Assembly: GCA_031835245.1 (NCBI GenBank)
Contig: JAVKOQ010000135.1
Coordinates: forward strand, 80,212-144,211
Length of the DNA stretch: 64,000 bases
Direction: 5' to 3'
Source: Balamuthia mandrillaris
Lineage: Eukaryota; Discosea; Longamoebia; Balamuthiidae
Program-made: the position numbers and the translations under genes
Shown here: positions 11,980-23,656 of the stretch, one piece after another
How positions within the stretch are numbered: position 1 is the first letter of the stretch
How the letters are laid out: the number at the start of each line of letters is the position of its first letter
Notes under the pieces: generated by a model
Told to the model about the DNA's origin: nothing
What the model saw: the letters and a program-made list of their open reading frames with translations, nothing else
Database searches by the model: none

Positions 11980-12338
11980 ATGGTGGGTGGCAGGGAGTGC
12001 GGAAGGGTGGTAGCGGTGGCTCTATTGCTCGGTGTGTTGGTCGCTGCGGTGTTCATTTCTGATGTAGCAGGCCAAACACTACACAAGGTACATTTTTCAC
12101 TGCTTCATTTTTGTGATCAAAGGAGGAATGATGATTGGAAACCAACCAAATGTCTCTGTTCTTCTCCCTCTCTCCTCTCTCTTGCAGAGTCATTATTTTA
12201 AAACTAGAGAAAACAAGTGTCGACGAGACTGTCCTTCCGTCCGATGGGGACAGCTTAGCGACTGTGTGGCCAGCTGCATCTCTGAGGAGTGCTTTCATTC
12301 TCAGCTACAGCGGCCGGTAAGAACCACCTCCTCTCTTC

Positions 12339-12378
<40 letters not shown>

Positions 12379-12521
12379 ATGGTTGTTGTGGTTACTTTCA
12401 ACAGCTAGAAAGAGGCGAAGTGGATGAAAGAGAGGCTTTCTTCATAGAGTGTGTAAATAATAACGGTCACAAAGGAAGAAGAGTCCAGCGACCGAGCTCT
12501 CCTCACTCGAGTGAGCTGTGA
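11980..12521 (+). CDS. Small secreted or membrane-anchored Cys-rich protein
   Basis: Exons 11980-12087, 12188-12316 and 12405-12521 encode 117 residues. The N-terminus is a signal peptide or single anchor (VVAVALLLGVLVAAVFISDV). The mature part has paired cysteines (NKCRRDCP, LSDCVASCISEEC) followed by LERGEVDE and a late Cys in FIECVNN. This layout resembles small eukaryotic DUF4787-like secretory proteins, in which a CxxxC pair precedes a LEEGE-type motif; that match is from memory and weak. Function is unknown. The start was chosen as the ATG directly before the hydrophobic segment. All three exons join in phase 0. Confidence 0.65.
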
Positions 12522-12559
12522 TTCATGTACATAAGCAAAGCTGTTCCAACTCCTTTCTC

Positions 12560-13793
12560 TTACTTTCCTTGGCCCAACCTACGATTCCTTCCTCCTCTCT
12601 TTCCTTTGGCTGCCTTCTTCCTTTGTCCTGCTCCTCCACCGTTTCCTTCTTCTGACTCCTCACCTTCCCGCCAAGGCTTCAAGCCAACCAACCTCTCCCC
12701 AAGCTCCGTCAATGCTGGAGGTTGTGGATAGCCCTCCTGTTCGATGGTGCAATAGTCCTGCGGCACTCTTCCTCCCGTGCTGAACTCCAACGGACGACGA
12801 CCGTGAAGATAGGCCTCTGCCGCAAAACGGCGGAACCGTTCATTGGCTGGCTCTGCTCTCACCATTCGTATGTATTGACAAAACCTCCATTTATCTGTTG
12901 TGTTTCTTTTTGTTGTTGATGGTAATGTTAGTTTTCGTGTTAACCTGTCCATAGGCTTTGGAACAAACAACAATAAAGAAAATACGAATGAGAAACAAAA
13001 CCTGGTGTTGGTGTGTGGAAGAAGATTGTCCCAGATGAGCAAGTCGCCGGCTTTCATGGGTATGTGCTTCAGCCGATCTTGAATCATTTGTTTGTCTGGA
13101 AAGGGGTTAAACATCCTTTTCGGGTTGGTCACTTTCCATTCGGGATGAGCTCTCGTCCATTCCCAGTGCTCCTTGTGGAAGCCTGCATGATGCCCATTAG
13201 AACGAAGAGCGATGAAGATAACGATAGACTCGACAAGACGAAGAAGGGCTGGACATGGCGAGGAGAAGAACGATAAAGAAGCCCGATGAAGGGAAGAGAG
13301 CGACGTAAGAGAAGGGAAGAAGGAACGAACCAGGAATACAAGCGAAACCGCCTTGCCCGGGGTCTGTGTCATTGAGGGCCACAAGGCCCTGGATCTCCAG
13401 CTTTCGCGGAGGGTACCACAGGTTGCAGTCGGTGTGCACCAACGCATCCCTATGCCACTCGGACATGTCCAACGGATTTCCTCCCTCGTCATAGACAATC
13501 CCTAGTTCGTCAAAGTAGTAAAGTTGTTGATGAGCGAGTGCTTTGTGCTTGCTTCCGACGGATTAGTTTGGTGTTATTTTTTTGTACCTGGTCTCTTGCT
13601 GCCCATTCGATCGATGGAGACCCAAAGCTCGTCGGTGCCGAGGAGAGTGGAGAAGATGGAGTGAAGGAAGGGGTTCTGCCGGTTCTCCCACATGGCCGGC
13701 AGGCTGTAGCAATCGCTGAAGCCCATCTTGGAGAGCGGCCACTTGTTCCATGACTCTCCTTTCATTGTTTCCAAATGTTAATCTTCCCTCACA

Positions 13794-13841
<48 letters not shown>

Positions 13842-14090
13842 ACTTTGATTGGAGTCTAAAATGTGAACATCACATTTGGCGGCGAGAAAGTCGGCCAGTT
13901 GCTGGATGGTCCGTTCGCACTGCTCGGGGGAGAGCACGTTGGGGATCACCAGCCAGCCTTCCTCCTCAAACTGTCGCCGTTGCGCGGGGGTCAGCCCTCC
14001 TTCCGCTGCCTCCTCGCCCTGCGTTTCCGTGGTCGCTCGCTCCTCCTCCTCCTTCGTTATCGCTTCTTCCGTTGACTTGGGTGCTTCCAT
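12560..14090 (-). CDS. Phytanoyl-CoA dioxygenase (PhyH)-like Fe(II)/2-oxoglutarate oxygenase
   Basis: Exons: 13844-14090, 13588-13758, 13331-13501, 13002-13182 and 12560-12884, giving 364 residues. After an acidic leader the PhyH fold begins at RQFEEEGWLVIPNVLSPEQC. The iron ligands look intact: the HxD pair in MSEWHRDALVHTD and the distal His in LLIWDNLLPHTNTR, with Arg of that segment available for 2-oxoglutarate. FACIPGFHKEHWEW between them matches the family's substrate loop. The tail is Lys/Arg/Gly-rich. PhyH relatives hydroxylate lipids or small metabolites; the substrate cannot be read here. The stop lies 39 bp from the stop of the preceding + gene. Confidence 0.87.
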
Positions 14091-14644
14091 CGAATCAGAT
14101 GCTGTTTGGACCGTTGTTTGTTATGTTGTGGGGGGATGAAGGAACGTGGGGGGAAAGGGAAGAATGGAGAGCCCATAGCAGAAGGAGGAATGGACGTTCA
14201 CGGAATCCGTTTTCTCTCTCTCAGTTCTGAGAAGAAACGGGGAACAGGCCTGGTTCTTGTAAAAGTGGACAAAACCCAGCCGCCACCGTCGTGCTTTTAC
14301 CCCCTTTGGCCCAGTGGCAAAATGCAACACTTTTGTCTACCTCCTTGACGCACACTTGCCCAAGAGAGAGAGAGACCTTGCGGTGGCGGCAATAACTCGG
14401 TGGGGTGGTGGCATAGCATGAGGTTGAGGAGGGGAAGGCGGAGAAGCGTGGGGTTGAGGAGAAGGTCTCTGAGGAAGGAAAGGAGATGAGACAAAAGAAA
14501 GGACCTCCTCCATATAGTAGCGATGAGCAAACAAATACAATGTGTTTCTCTATGCATAGGGTTACATGTACATCACCGAACCTCTCTCTATCTACAAGAA
14601 GGAAGACAGTAAGAAAGAAAGAAAGCAAGAGCCAGTCCTTCACT
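14091..14644. other. Intergenic region, no gene seen
   Basis: About 550 bp between the PhyH start and the kinase stop. Open frames here are compositional and no exon pair with domain content was found. It should hold the PhyH promoter and the kinase 3' UTR. Confidence 0.6.
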
Positions 14645-16612
14645 TCAGAAGATGGAAGGTGGCCCGGCTGTTGTTACGCCCTCGCCCTCGCCTTCCATCA
14701 TTAGGACGGAATGAAGGTGAGCGTGAGCTGCATGGTGACACAGGTTAGCGTCCCCCTCCTCCACCATGCCCATGGCATCGCCGTCCACAATGGCGGAGGC
14801 ACAAGAAGAAAGCCAAGGGTGCCGCTTGATCTCCCGGAGGGAGTAGCGCAGCTCCATCGGCTGGAGAATCCCAGAGATGAGGTCCTTGACCTCGTAGCTG
14901 AGGGAGGGGTTGGAGGGGAAGTAGAACTCGCAGCGGGCGATGGCGTGGCAGAGCCGACGCGGGTTCTCGTCCTCCCATCCGTCGAACGGAAGGAAGCCGT
15001 ACAGCATCTCGAATACTGTGTGTGCGTGCGTGGGTCAGAATGGCGTGGAAGAAGAGAACGAAAGGAGAAACGAGGATAGAGGCAAGAAGAAAGAAGAGAG
15101 GAAGAACGTACAGATGACACCCATGGCCCAAATGTCAACCTCGGGACCTAGGTAATACCTGTTGGTGACGACCTCCGGGGCGGCATACAGCAGCGTGCCG
15201 ATGGCCTGCCTCACCGGCCTTCTCCGGTCGAACGGCAGGCACAACCCAAAGTCTATCAGCTTGAGGTTGAGCCGCTCATCCAGGATGAGGTTCTCCGGCT
15301 TGAGGTCCCGGTGGGCGATGCCGTTGTTGTGGCAGCACTGAACGGCGCTGAGGAGCTGACGAAAGACGGTTTTGGCCTCCTCCTCCGAGAAGGTGCGGAT
15401 GTAGTCGTTGTCGCTGATGTGCTCGGGAGTGGGGGAGGGACTGTGGTACATCAGTTGGAAGAGGTCGCGTCCCTCCACAAACTCCAGCACGAGCTCCTCT
15501 GGCCCTCGTTCCTCTGGCTGCCTCATCTTCTTCTCCTTCTTTGTCTTCTTCTTTGTCTTTTTCTTTTTGTTCGATGCTCCATTCTTTACATCATCTTCTT
15601 CTGCATCTTCCCTCTCATCTGTCTTCCTCTCTTTCTTCTTCTCTTTCCGCTCTTTCTTCTCGTTCTTCTCTCGCAGAGTAAAACTGAGCAAACGAATGAT
15701 GTTGGGATGGCTCAACTTGCTCAGCCCTTTGGCCTCCACCAAGAGGGCGTTCCGCGCGTTCTTGTCGTCCGGTTTGAGCAGCGTCTTGATGGCCACGTGC
15801 TTGCCTGTCCGATGGTCCACCGCCTTGTGCACGACGGCAAAGGCTCCTTTGCCGATCTCCTCCTGCACGCTGTAGCGTCTCCTCCGCTCGGCCTTGGAGG
15901 TGGCCACCGTTATCGCCGGCGAGGAGGCGCATCGCCTGCGCTGCTCCGCTGCCATCCACAGCATTTGATCTCTCATCTCGTTATAGCGTTCTTTCAACCA
16001 TTTGGTCTCGGGCACAGCTTCTTGTTGGTGTTGTTGTTGTGCAGAGGACGAAGAAGAAGAGGAAGACTTGGAGAAGAGGGAAAAGGCTCGCGGGAGAAAA
16101 CCGCCAACAGTGGAGCAAGGTAACGTTGCGGACTTGCTGTTCTTTCCGTCCAGGGCGGTCGCTTTGGGGCGTTCAAAGGCAGCAAAGGAGGCAGGAGACT
16201 GGCGTAATGGCGGGACGATGAGGTGATGATGTTTGGCAGCTCCCTTTTTGTCCTCTGAGGAAGCAGGCGGGTCGCACAAGGACTTGGTCCTGGTGAGACG
16301 CTCCGGGGAAGCGGAGAAGAGAAGAGAGAAGAGACGGGCGTCCTCAGGGTCCAGGGCGTTGGCTTCATTCTCCTGCTGCATCGTCTGTTCCTCTCCAAAG
16401 GAGGGAGAAGAGAGCAGGCTCCGTTTGAGAAGGTCTTGCACAAAGGAGGCAACGTTGGGCAGGGTTCGTCGTCTCTTGTGAGGCTTTCTCCTTCTGTTTG
16501 TGCTGCCGTTTCGGCCAGGAGAAGAGGAAGAGGGAGAAGGAGGAAGCTTATTCAGGAAGGCGGTTTCTTCTTCCCTCTGTTGTTGTGGCAGTAATAGTTG
16601 AACGGAGGCCAT
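14645..16612 (-). CDS. Ser/Thr protein kinase, CAMK/AMPK-like
   Basis: Two exons, 15112-16612 and 14645-15015, give 623 residues. A Ser-rich N-terminal half of about 245 residues precedes the kinase domain. The domain has the glycine loop IGKGAFAVVHKA, the VAIK lysine in HVAIKTLL, the catalytic loop HRDLKPENLILDE, DFG in KLIDFGLCLPF, an activation segment IGTLLYAAPEV, and GPEVDIWAMGVILFEMLYGF across the splice junction. All catalytic residues are present. A Lys/Glu-rich insert of some 60 residues sits in the N-lobe between LLSFTLRE and ELVLEFVEG. The LKLIDFGL and APEV pattern favours the CAMK/SNF1 group; no known regulatory domain follows, so the pathway is open. Confidence 0.88.
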
Positions 16613-17964
16613 TTTTTTTTAAAGTTTTGCGTTTGTGGTCGGCTGTTTATGTGTGTGCGTGTGGTGGAAGGTTTAGGATAATCGAGAACTGAACTGTGGA
16701 ACGGGCAGAATATGTTCGAAGGACCTGTCGATGAAGTTCCTTTGGTTATGCCACCAAACAAAAAAATGAAGTAACAAAAGTGGGATGATAGTCGGGGTGG
16801 GGTGGGGTGGGGTGGGGAAGCTCTTTTTATATCTGAAGGGGGTGGTTGAAACGGTGGAGGAAGTGGTAAGGCACGTGAAAAGGGGAAGGTTGATAGTAGT
16901 TGTAAAGTTTGTGTACAACCTATACAATAGGCAAAAGACTTTTCTTCTGCTTCTTTCTTTCGGTGGGGGTTGTAGTCGTCCTAAGTGACGGGTTGGGTTG
17001 TTCCTCTCTCCTCTGCGCTTTGCTTGCTTTAAAGAGAGAGAGAAAGGAAGCACAGCGGAGAAACAGAGGGAAAGAAGAGTGGAGGACCGACGAAACAAAT
17101 AGGATGAATGGAGCAGGATGAACGAGAAGGAAACAGAGAAAAAAAGGAGTTGTCCTCCTTGCGGTCAGAGAGCTTGTTTTTATGTTGTAGGGGATGCACT
17201 GCAGCAGTGAAGTTCGTTGATTTGCGTGTTGTTCACGACCGCACAGCACAGAGAACAAGCCAATCGTTGAGGAGAGGCTGGAAGGCGTGCTTCTGATATG
17301 GTCATTCTCTTTCTTCCTATGCTCGTCCACCTTCTTCTTTCCATTGGTCAACAGTTGACGCGTTGTCCTGTCGCTAGGTAACGATCATCCCTCCATTGAC
17401 CATTTAAGGTGCGAATTGCCATGTCCCGAAAAATAAATGGAAATGTCACGGAAAGTTGTCGATCCGTTTAGTCCCTTGACGATCTTGACGTTGTCATGGT
17501 GATTTCATTGGTGGTTTTATCGGAACGGACCCGACGGGATAGTTGCGTCAATCCGTTTTTTGTCGACAACACCGGCTCTTTGTTCAAAGAAATTGAAATT
17601 TGGTCGACGTAGATTGTCGGCAGGAAAAATTTGCGTCGACGGATGGCCATTCTATTAGCTTCAATTTGTAGGCATATTGTTGTACTAGTAGGGTGTCAAC
17701 AGCAGTATGTCGACAGAAAACAATATAGGAACAGAAAAAAACAGAGAAACAGTTTGTTTTGCGGTGTGTCGATCTTTGTTGTTGCCCAACCGACTAGTCC
17801 AAAATAAAAAAATAAATAAAAGGTACATGTCGTTCAGTTGCGTTGGTGATTTGTTATTTTTTTCAACTGATCTGCCATTTTTGTTTTTTGTCTTCGACGT
17901 ATTGAATGTTAAAAGATCAACAACGCGAATCCTGCTCGTCTAAGAAGAAAAACCCAAATCCCGA
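16613..17964. other. Long intergenic region with G-rich repeat and four GTCGAC sites
   Basis: About 1.35 kb between the divergent kinase and RhoGEF starts. Five GGGGT units at 16794-16817 could form a G-quadruplex. GTCGAC occurs at 17562, 17603, 17635 and 17709, and AT-rich sequence precedes the RhoGEF start. No coding exon could be supported. Confidence 0.6.
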
Positions 17965-18994
17965 ATGAAACTACAAAAGAGGCGGATGGCTCCTTTGGGA
18001 GCTGCCCATTCTACCCATGAAAAATGGGTCTTGGTCCAAAAGAAGGTTTTTTTTTGTCTCTTTTCTCTCTCTCTTTGTCAAATCTTTCACCATATTTTTG
18101 TTATGTATAATTTTTATTCATTTTTGCAACAAAAAAGACCTTTACAGCATGGGTCAACTGGGTCCTCAGCAAGCGCAACCTGTCCATAGAGGACCTCTCC
18201 ACGGACCTCTCCGACGGCGTCATTCTCATCAACCTCCTCGAGCTGCTCTCCGGGCAGGTGCTCGGCAAGTATCGAGAGAACCCCACCAGCCGAGTGCTCA
18301 AGATCGAGAATGTAGGCCTGGCTTTGACCTTCCTGCTCAACACCCTCAACATAAAGCTCTACGGCATTAGCGCGGAAGGTTGCCTTGCCTTTCTTCTCTT
18401 CTTCTTGTTCTTGTTCTTCTTCTTGTTCTTCGTTCGTCGTTCTTCTTTCCTCTTTCTTCTCTTTTCTTTATTCGTGTTCTCTTGTTCTCTTGTTCTTCTT
18501 CGTCTTCGTCCTCTTTGTTCTTTCTTACTCAAAGCATCGTAACACAGACATTGTGGATGGTAATACCAAGATCATTCTGGGCATGATATGGAGATTGATC
18601 CAAACGTTTCGATTGACCGAGGACTCTCCCACATCAGATCCTCTCGATAGCTCTTCTGCTTCTTCCTCCTCCTCAAGTCAGTCAACAATCAACGCTTCCG
18701 GATCCTTGTCATCGTCTTCTTCCTCCTCCTCCTTTGAGCTCAACAACCAAAACAGAGGTCCCAGTTTACACAGCCGGTTCAAAGGGAGGTTGTTGGCATG
18801 GTGTCAGGAGTGTGTGCAGGGCCACGACGTTTCGGTGGATAACTTTGACACGAGTTGGACGTCGGGAGTGGCCTTTTGTGCCATTATTCATAAGCACCAT
18901 CCCGAACTCATAGACTTTGCATCGGTCAAAACGGTATGTCTCTCTCATCATTTTTATCCATCTCGTTTTATATCTCGGTTCTTTCTGACTTGCT

Positions 18995-19025
<31 letters not shown>

Positions 19026-19394
19026 CTTTGGAACGTCAGATGGACGCCTTTGATACCCTTTCGCTCGCTTTCGAGTTGGCAGAAAAGCATTTCGACGTTC
19101 CAAAGCTGCTTGACCCTGAAGATATGTTGGAGGGCAAACCTGAGGAGCTCAGCATTATAACATATGTTTCCGAATACTATCGCTACTTTCGACATGTCCC
19201 AAAGGTAAGTAGTAAAAAAAAAACAAACAAGTACACTCTCATTGTTAACATTGCTTCTTCTTGTTCTTCTTTTTTTTTATTCCAAATAGACAACGGAAGT
19301 AAAACAACAGACAGAAGCACTATCAACACAAAGCGAACAACCAGAGCAAACCGCTCAGAAATCTCTAAAAGTACAAGCTCTCTGCTCTCTCTCT

Positions 19395-19436
<42 letters not shown>

Positions 19437-22029
19437 TCATCCGTTGCAAATAGCAGGAGTAGAAATAGTATCACATGAAACTCTTGTTGAAACGTAGATA
19501 GTGAAGTTAACTCCTCAAATGAGGGCACTATGACTCATTTGCTCATTACTAGTTTTTACACGTTTTATTTACCTGTCTCTCTCCTTGACAAGAGCTAACT
19601 CTGTTCTTATTCTTCCTCCTCTTCTTTTTCTGCTCTGCTCCTCTCTCTCTCTCTCTCATGCAGACCGACCACAAAGAAGATTTATCGTTTGACCAGGCTC
19701 GAAAAGAACTGGACCAAAAACTGAAACGGCTTCAAAAGGACAGACAAAACAGCCAACAAACCCTTCAAAAACAGAACAGAGAGCTCAAAAACAAGATTCA
19801 ACGACAACGCTTGAAGATAACTCACATGCAAAAGGAGATCGATGAGCTCAAGCAACGTGAATCTGGGTTGCTCAAAGAGAACTCGCAGTTGAAACTAAAG
19901 CTAAAGAACGCATTACCGCTCTCGCAGAGCAACACCGCTGAAGTAAGCAGTTCCAACCATCCTCATCATTCTAAGACGAAAGAAGAGAGCTTAGCCTCCA
20001 ACGAAGGAAGAAGGAGAAGCACGACTCGAACGAGAGGACATAGTCGTGCAGCTTCTACTTCTGAGCAACCATCTGGATCAGGAGGAGGACGGAGAAGAGG
20101 AGAGAGCAGCAGCGGCAGCAGAAAAAGTCAGAAGGACGAAGAAAGTCGAGGGAGTAGTGGTGAAGAGAAACGAAAGACTCCAAGACTATCGCTCTTATCG
20201 CCGAATTCATCCTCGGAGAAGCTTGACGTACATGCAGAACGAGAACCTGTCACAGATTCTCTTACCGTATCCGATCCAGGTGCTTCTTCATCTTCTGCCC
20301 CCTCTCCTTCTTCTCCTTCTTCATCCGGTTCTGCAGCAGCTCCAACGGGAGACAAAGCAGATCGAAACAGCAATAACACCAAACAGATGACAAAACAAAC
20401 GATACCAGCCATCAATATCAACAGCAGCAATAGTTCTGATTCTCTTCTTTCTTCTTCCTCCTCAAAACATCACGGCACGAGCAAACAGAGCAGCAGCAGC
20501 AATATTAGCCCACGTAGAAGAACACCTCATACCTCTAGGGAGCGTTCTACTTCCCGAGATACAGAGATGCTGAAGAAGGACGACGCGACAGACGGCAATA
20601 GCAGCACCAAAAGCTTGCCTTCGCCACTCTCGGCGTCTGCTCTAACAACAAAGCAAGAACTAAAGTCTCCTTCATCCTCATCGCCATCATCCTCCTCGAC
20701 AGCTTCCTCATCACCACCACCAACTCAGCAAAGAGTGGAAGTTGCAAAGAGACCTTTGGAGATGTTTGAGTTTTTGAAAGAGAGAATACTCGCTGCTCAA
20801 ATTGTACGTTGTTTTGCCTTGTTCTCTGTTTCTCTGCTTCTCGACTTCTCTCATCTCTTCTCGCCCGCTCTCATTCTCCTTTCTCTCTCGTTCAAAACAA
20901 AACTTACTAAACTTACAACGAATGTAGGTATTAGACCAATTGGAAATGGCTGATGACTGTGTGATATGGGACCATGAATCAGACAACCAGTGGAGAGAGG
21001 ATGATAGCCGACCCACCAGCACCCATTACTTGGAGGATGATGAAAACTACTTGACCAGAGTATGCACACCTTTTTGTTATTCTTGTTGGGTTTTTGTGAT
21101 TATTTGAGTGTATGTGCACTAATGAGGTTCATTTTTAAAACAACAAAGAAACTTTGGGACGTGCAAGCGATTGTTTTAGTACAAGCACAAGTACGAATGT
21201 GGTTAGCCAAACGTCATCGAGAAAAACTTGGTTTGTTTCTCTCTCTGCTCTTTTCCTTCTCTTTCGTTGTGTCTCTTTCTCGTTTCTCGTTTCTCGTTTC
21301 TCGTTTCTCGTTTCTCGTTTCTCGTTTCTCGTTTCTCGTTTCTCGTTTCTCGTTTCTCTTTCTCTTTCTCGTTTCTCTTTCTCTTTCTCTTTCTCTTCCT
21401 CTTCCTCTTCCTCTTCCTCTTTCTCTTTCTCTTCCTCTTTCTCTTTCTCTTTCTCTTCCTCTTTCTCTTTCTCTAATCATCCACCAATGAACAGAGGTAC
21501 TTCGGCGGCATGAAGGTAAGCACGAGCAACAAATTATTACCATACAGGCGGCACTTCGTCGGTGGCAAACCTACAAGCGGTATCAATCACAAAGTAAATA
21601 CAGTTTTCTTCATCCTTCTGCCTTCTTTCTTCCTTACTTTGTACTTCTTTCCTTCTCTTTCTCTCCACTCCACAGAATACATGCATGGCAACAGAACGCG
21701 CATCGTGAAAGAGCTGCTAAGCTCAGAGCGTTATTACGTGGAGGCATTACGCAAGTGCGTCGAAGTGTACCTCAATCCTCTGCGCAAAGCCTCCACCATC
21801 ATCTCGCCGGCTCACCTGAAGACAGTGTTCTCTGAGCTGGAAGTTATTCTTAACTACAACGCCTTACTTCTCACCCAGCTCGAGAAGAAAGTGGAGAGTT
21901 GGAACCATGAGCAATGCATCGGAGACACGTTCTTGCAGATGGTACCTTTCGATTATGTCACGGTGTTTTGGCCTTCTCCCCCACTCATTCTTGTTCTTTT
22001 TGTGCTCTTTGTGCCTTGTGTACTGTAAT

Positions 22030-22063
<34 letters not shown>

Positions 22064-23008
22064 TGGTTTTCTTTGCTTCATACCAGACGGACTTTTTGAA
22101 GGTGTACACGCAGTACGTCAACAACTTTCCCAAAGCGTTGACCACGCTCAACGCATGCAAACAGAAGAACAATCTTAAAGCCTTTTTATTGGTAAATATG
22201 TTTGGTACCTTTGTTTGTTGGCATCCATTATTTGCTTACTCTTCCCGTTTGTCCTTCAAAAGGAGGCTCAAAAGAGCAGCAGTGAATCTGAGGGACAAGA
22301 CCTTGGCTCTTTGCTCAACTATCCTGTGCAACGCATTCCCAAATACGTGGAGTTGATCACTGTACATTCTCCTACTTTCTCTCATTCTTCTTGTTCTTGT
22401 TCTTGTTCTTCTTCTTCTTCTTCTTCTTCTTCTTCTTCTTGCTCTTTTGCACTCTTTGTTTACCTTCTTGTTGCTGACGTTGATGGCAAACAGGAACTGT
22501 TGACGTACACATCGGAGGATCATCCGGATCACACCCATTTGAAAAAGGCGGTCACAAAGGTGCAAGGCGTGGCCGAGTACGTCGAGGAAAAGCGGAAGGT
22601 GGCAGAGAACATTCAATCCGTCTTGAGGATTGGAGATATGATTACAGGCAAAAGTCCTGAAATCAAGGTTCGTTTCTTCTTTCCTCTCTCTCTTTCTCTC
22701 TCTCTCTCCTTCCTCTCTCTCCACTCTCTCTCTCTCTCTCTCGTTCTCGCTCTCATTGAAACAACAAAAAAAAGGTGTTAGCACAACCAAGTCGCAGATA
22801 TCTGCGGGAAGGCCCCCTGCTGACTATCAAAGGAGGCAAAGAGAAACACTACTATTACTTTTTGTTCAACGACATGCTGATCGCTACCAAGAAGAACAAA
22901 AGCTCCAAAAAGGCCGACAAGTCCTTGTACAAGTTTGTGAACCTCATTCATCTGTCTGAAGAGACTGTCGTCAAGATTTGTCCCGACACTCTCTACTCTG
23001 GTCTCTCT

Positions 23009-23042
<34 letters not shown>

Positions 23043-23322
23043 GTTTCTGTTTTGTTACCTCTTTTCTTTACTCTTACTTTCTTTATCTTCATATACAGTG
23101 CCAAACAGCTTTCAGGTGATAGCGCCAGGCAAACACTTTGTGCTGGCGTGTGAGGCCGCAGAAGAGCGGCGAGTGTGGGTGGAGGACATCAACAACGCCA
23201 TCAACGTTTTGGTCATGCATCAACGAACCATCTACGAGAAGCTCATCAGCGAGACGCCTCGCAGTGGTGGCATCAGCATGACGTTGAGTGGTAGCAGCAT
23301 TCCTACCACCAACTTCAAGTGA
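17965..23322 (+). CDS. CH-CH-IQ-DH-PH Rho guanine nucleotide exchange factor
   Basis: Exons: 17965-18045, 18138-18378, 18548-18933, 19040-19204, 19290-19370, 19664-20803, 20928-21059, 21149-21230, 21495-21593, 21676-21941, 22087-22191, 22263-22361, 22494-22667, 22775-23000 and 23099-23322, giving 1,166 residues. A tandem calponin-homology pair opens the protein (WVLVQKKTFTAWVNWVLSKR; then FKGRLLAWCQECVQG to VAFCAIIHKHHPELIDF), an arrangement that binds F-actin. A coiled coil and a long Ser/Lys-rich linker follow. Two IQ motifs (VQAQVRMWLAKR, IQAALRRWQTYKRY) predict calmodulin binding. The DH domain runs from RIVKELLSSERYYVEALRK to LLNYPVQRIPKYVELI, then a PH domain (GPLLTIKGGK, ending RRVWVEDINNAI). 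The predicted role is activation of a Rho/Rac GTPase at actin under Ca2+/calmodulin control. Confidence 0.92.
21279..21475 (+). repeat. (TTTCTCG)n then (TTTCTC/TTCCTC)n array in RhoGEF intron 8
   Basis: About eleven heptamer units TTTCTCG are followed by hexamer CT-rich units. The array fills the intron 21231-21494 and gives an extended polypyrimidine tract. Confidence 0.9.
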
Positions 23323-23408
23323 GAGAGCTCACTTGTTTGTTATTTTGTTTTTGTTTCTTCCATTACATTATTATTATTTTTGTTTTGTTGTTTGAAAGGC
23401 ACGCCTTC

Positions 23409-23446
<38 letters not shown>

Positions 23447-23656
23447 CTTAAAGAGAGATACTAAAAGAAAACTCTTTATTTGTTTTTATACAGTTTAGCA
23501 AAAGAAAGAGAAGGCGTTTTTGGCCAGTAACTATATCAACATAAAAGGCTTTCCTTCTCTCATTTATTTTTCGTTTCTCATTCTCCATTCCTCTGTCGTC
23601 TTTCTTCCTTCTGTCCTCTCTCTGTTGTCTTCTTTCTTCCTGCTTCTCTCTCTTTC
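23323..23656. other. Convergent intergenic region RhoGEF / LRR gene
   Basis: The 334 bp hold T-rich sequence and a CT run at 23412-23442. Nothing else was seen; it should be the 3' UTRs of both genes. Confidence 0.6.

Noticed and set aside
16613-17964. Search for a gene or mobile element in the longest gap
   Set aside because: No domain, terminal repeats or phase-matched exons were found; only motifs and a G-rich run.
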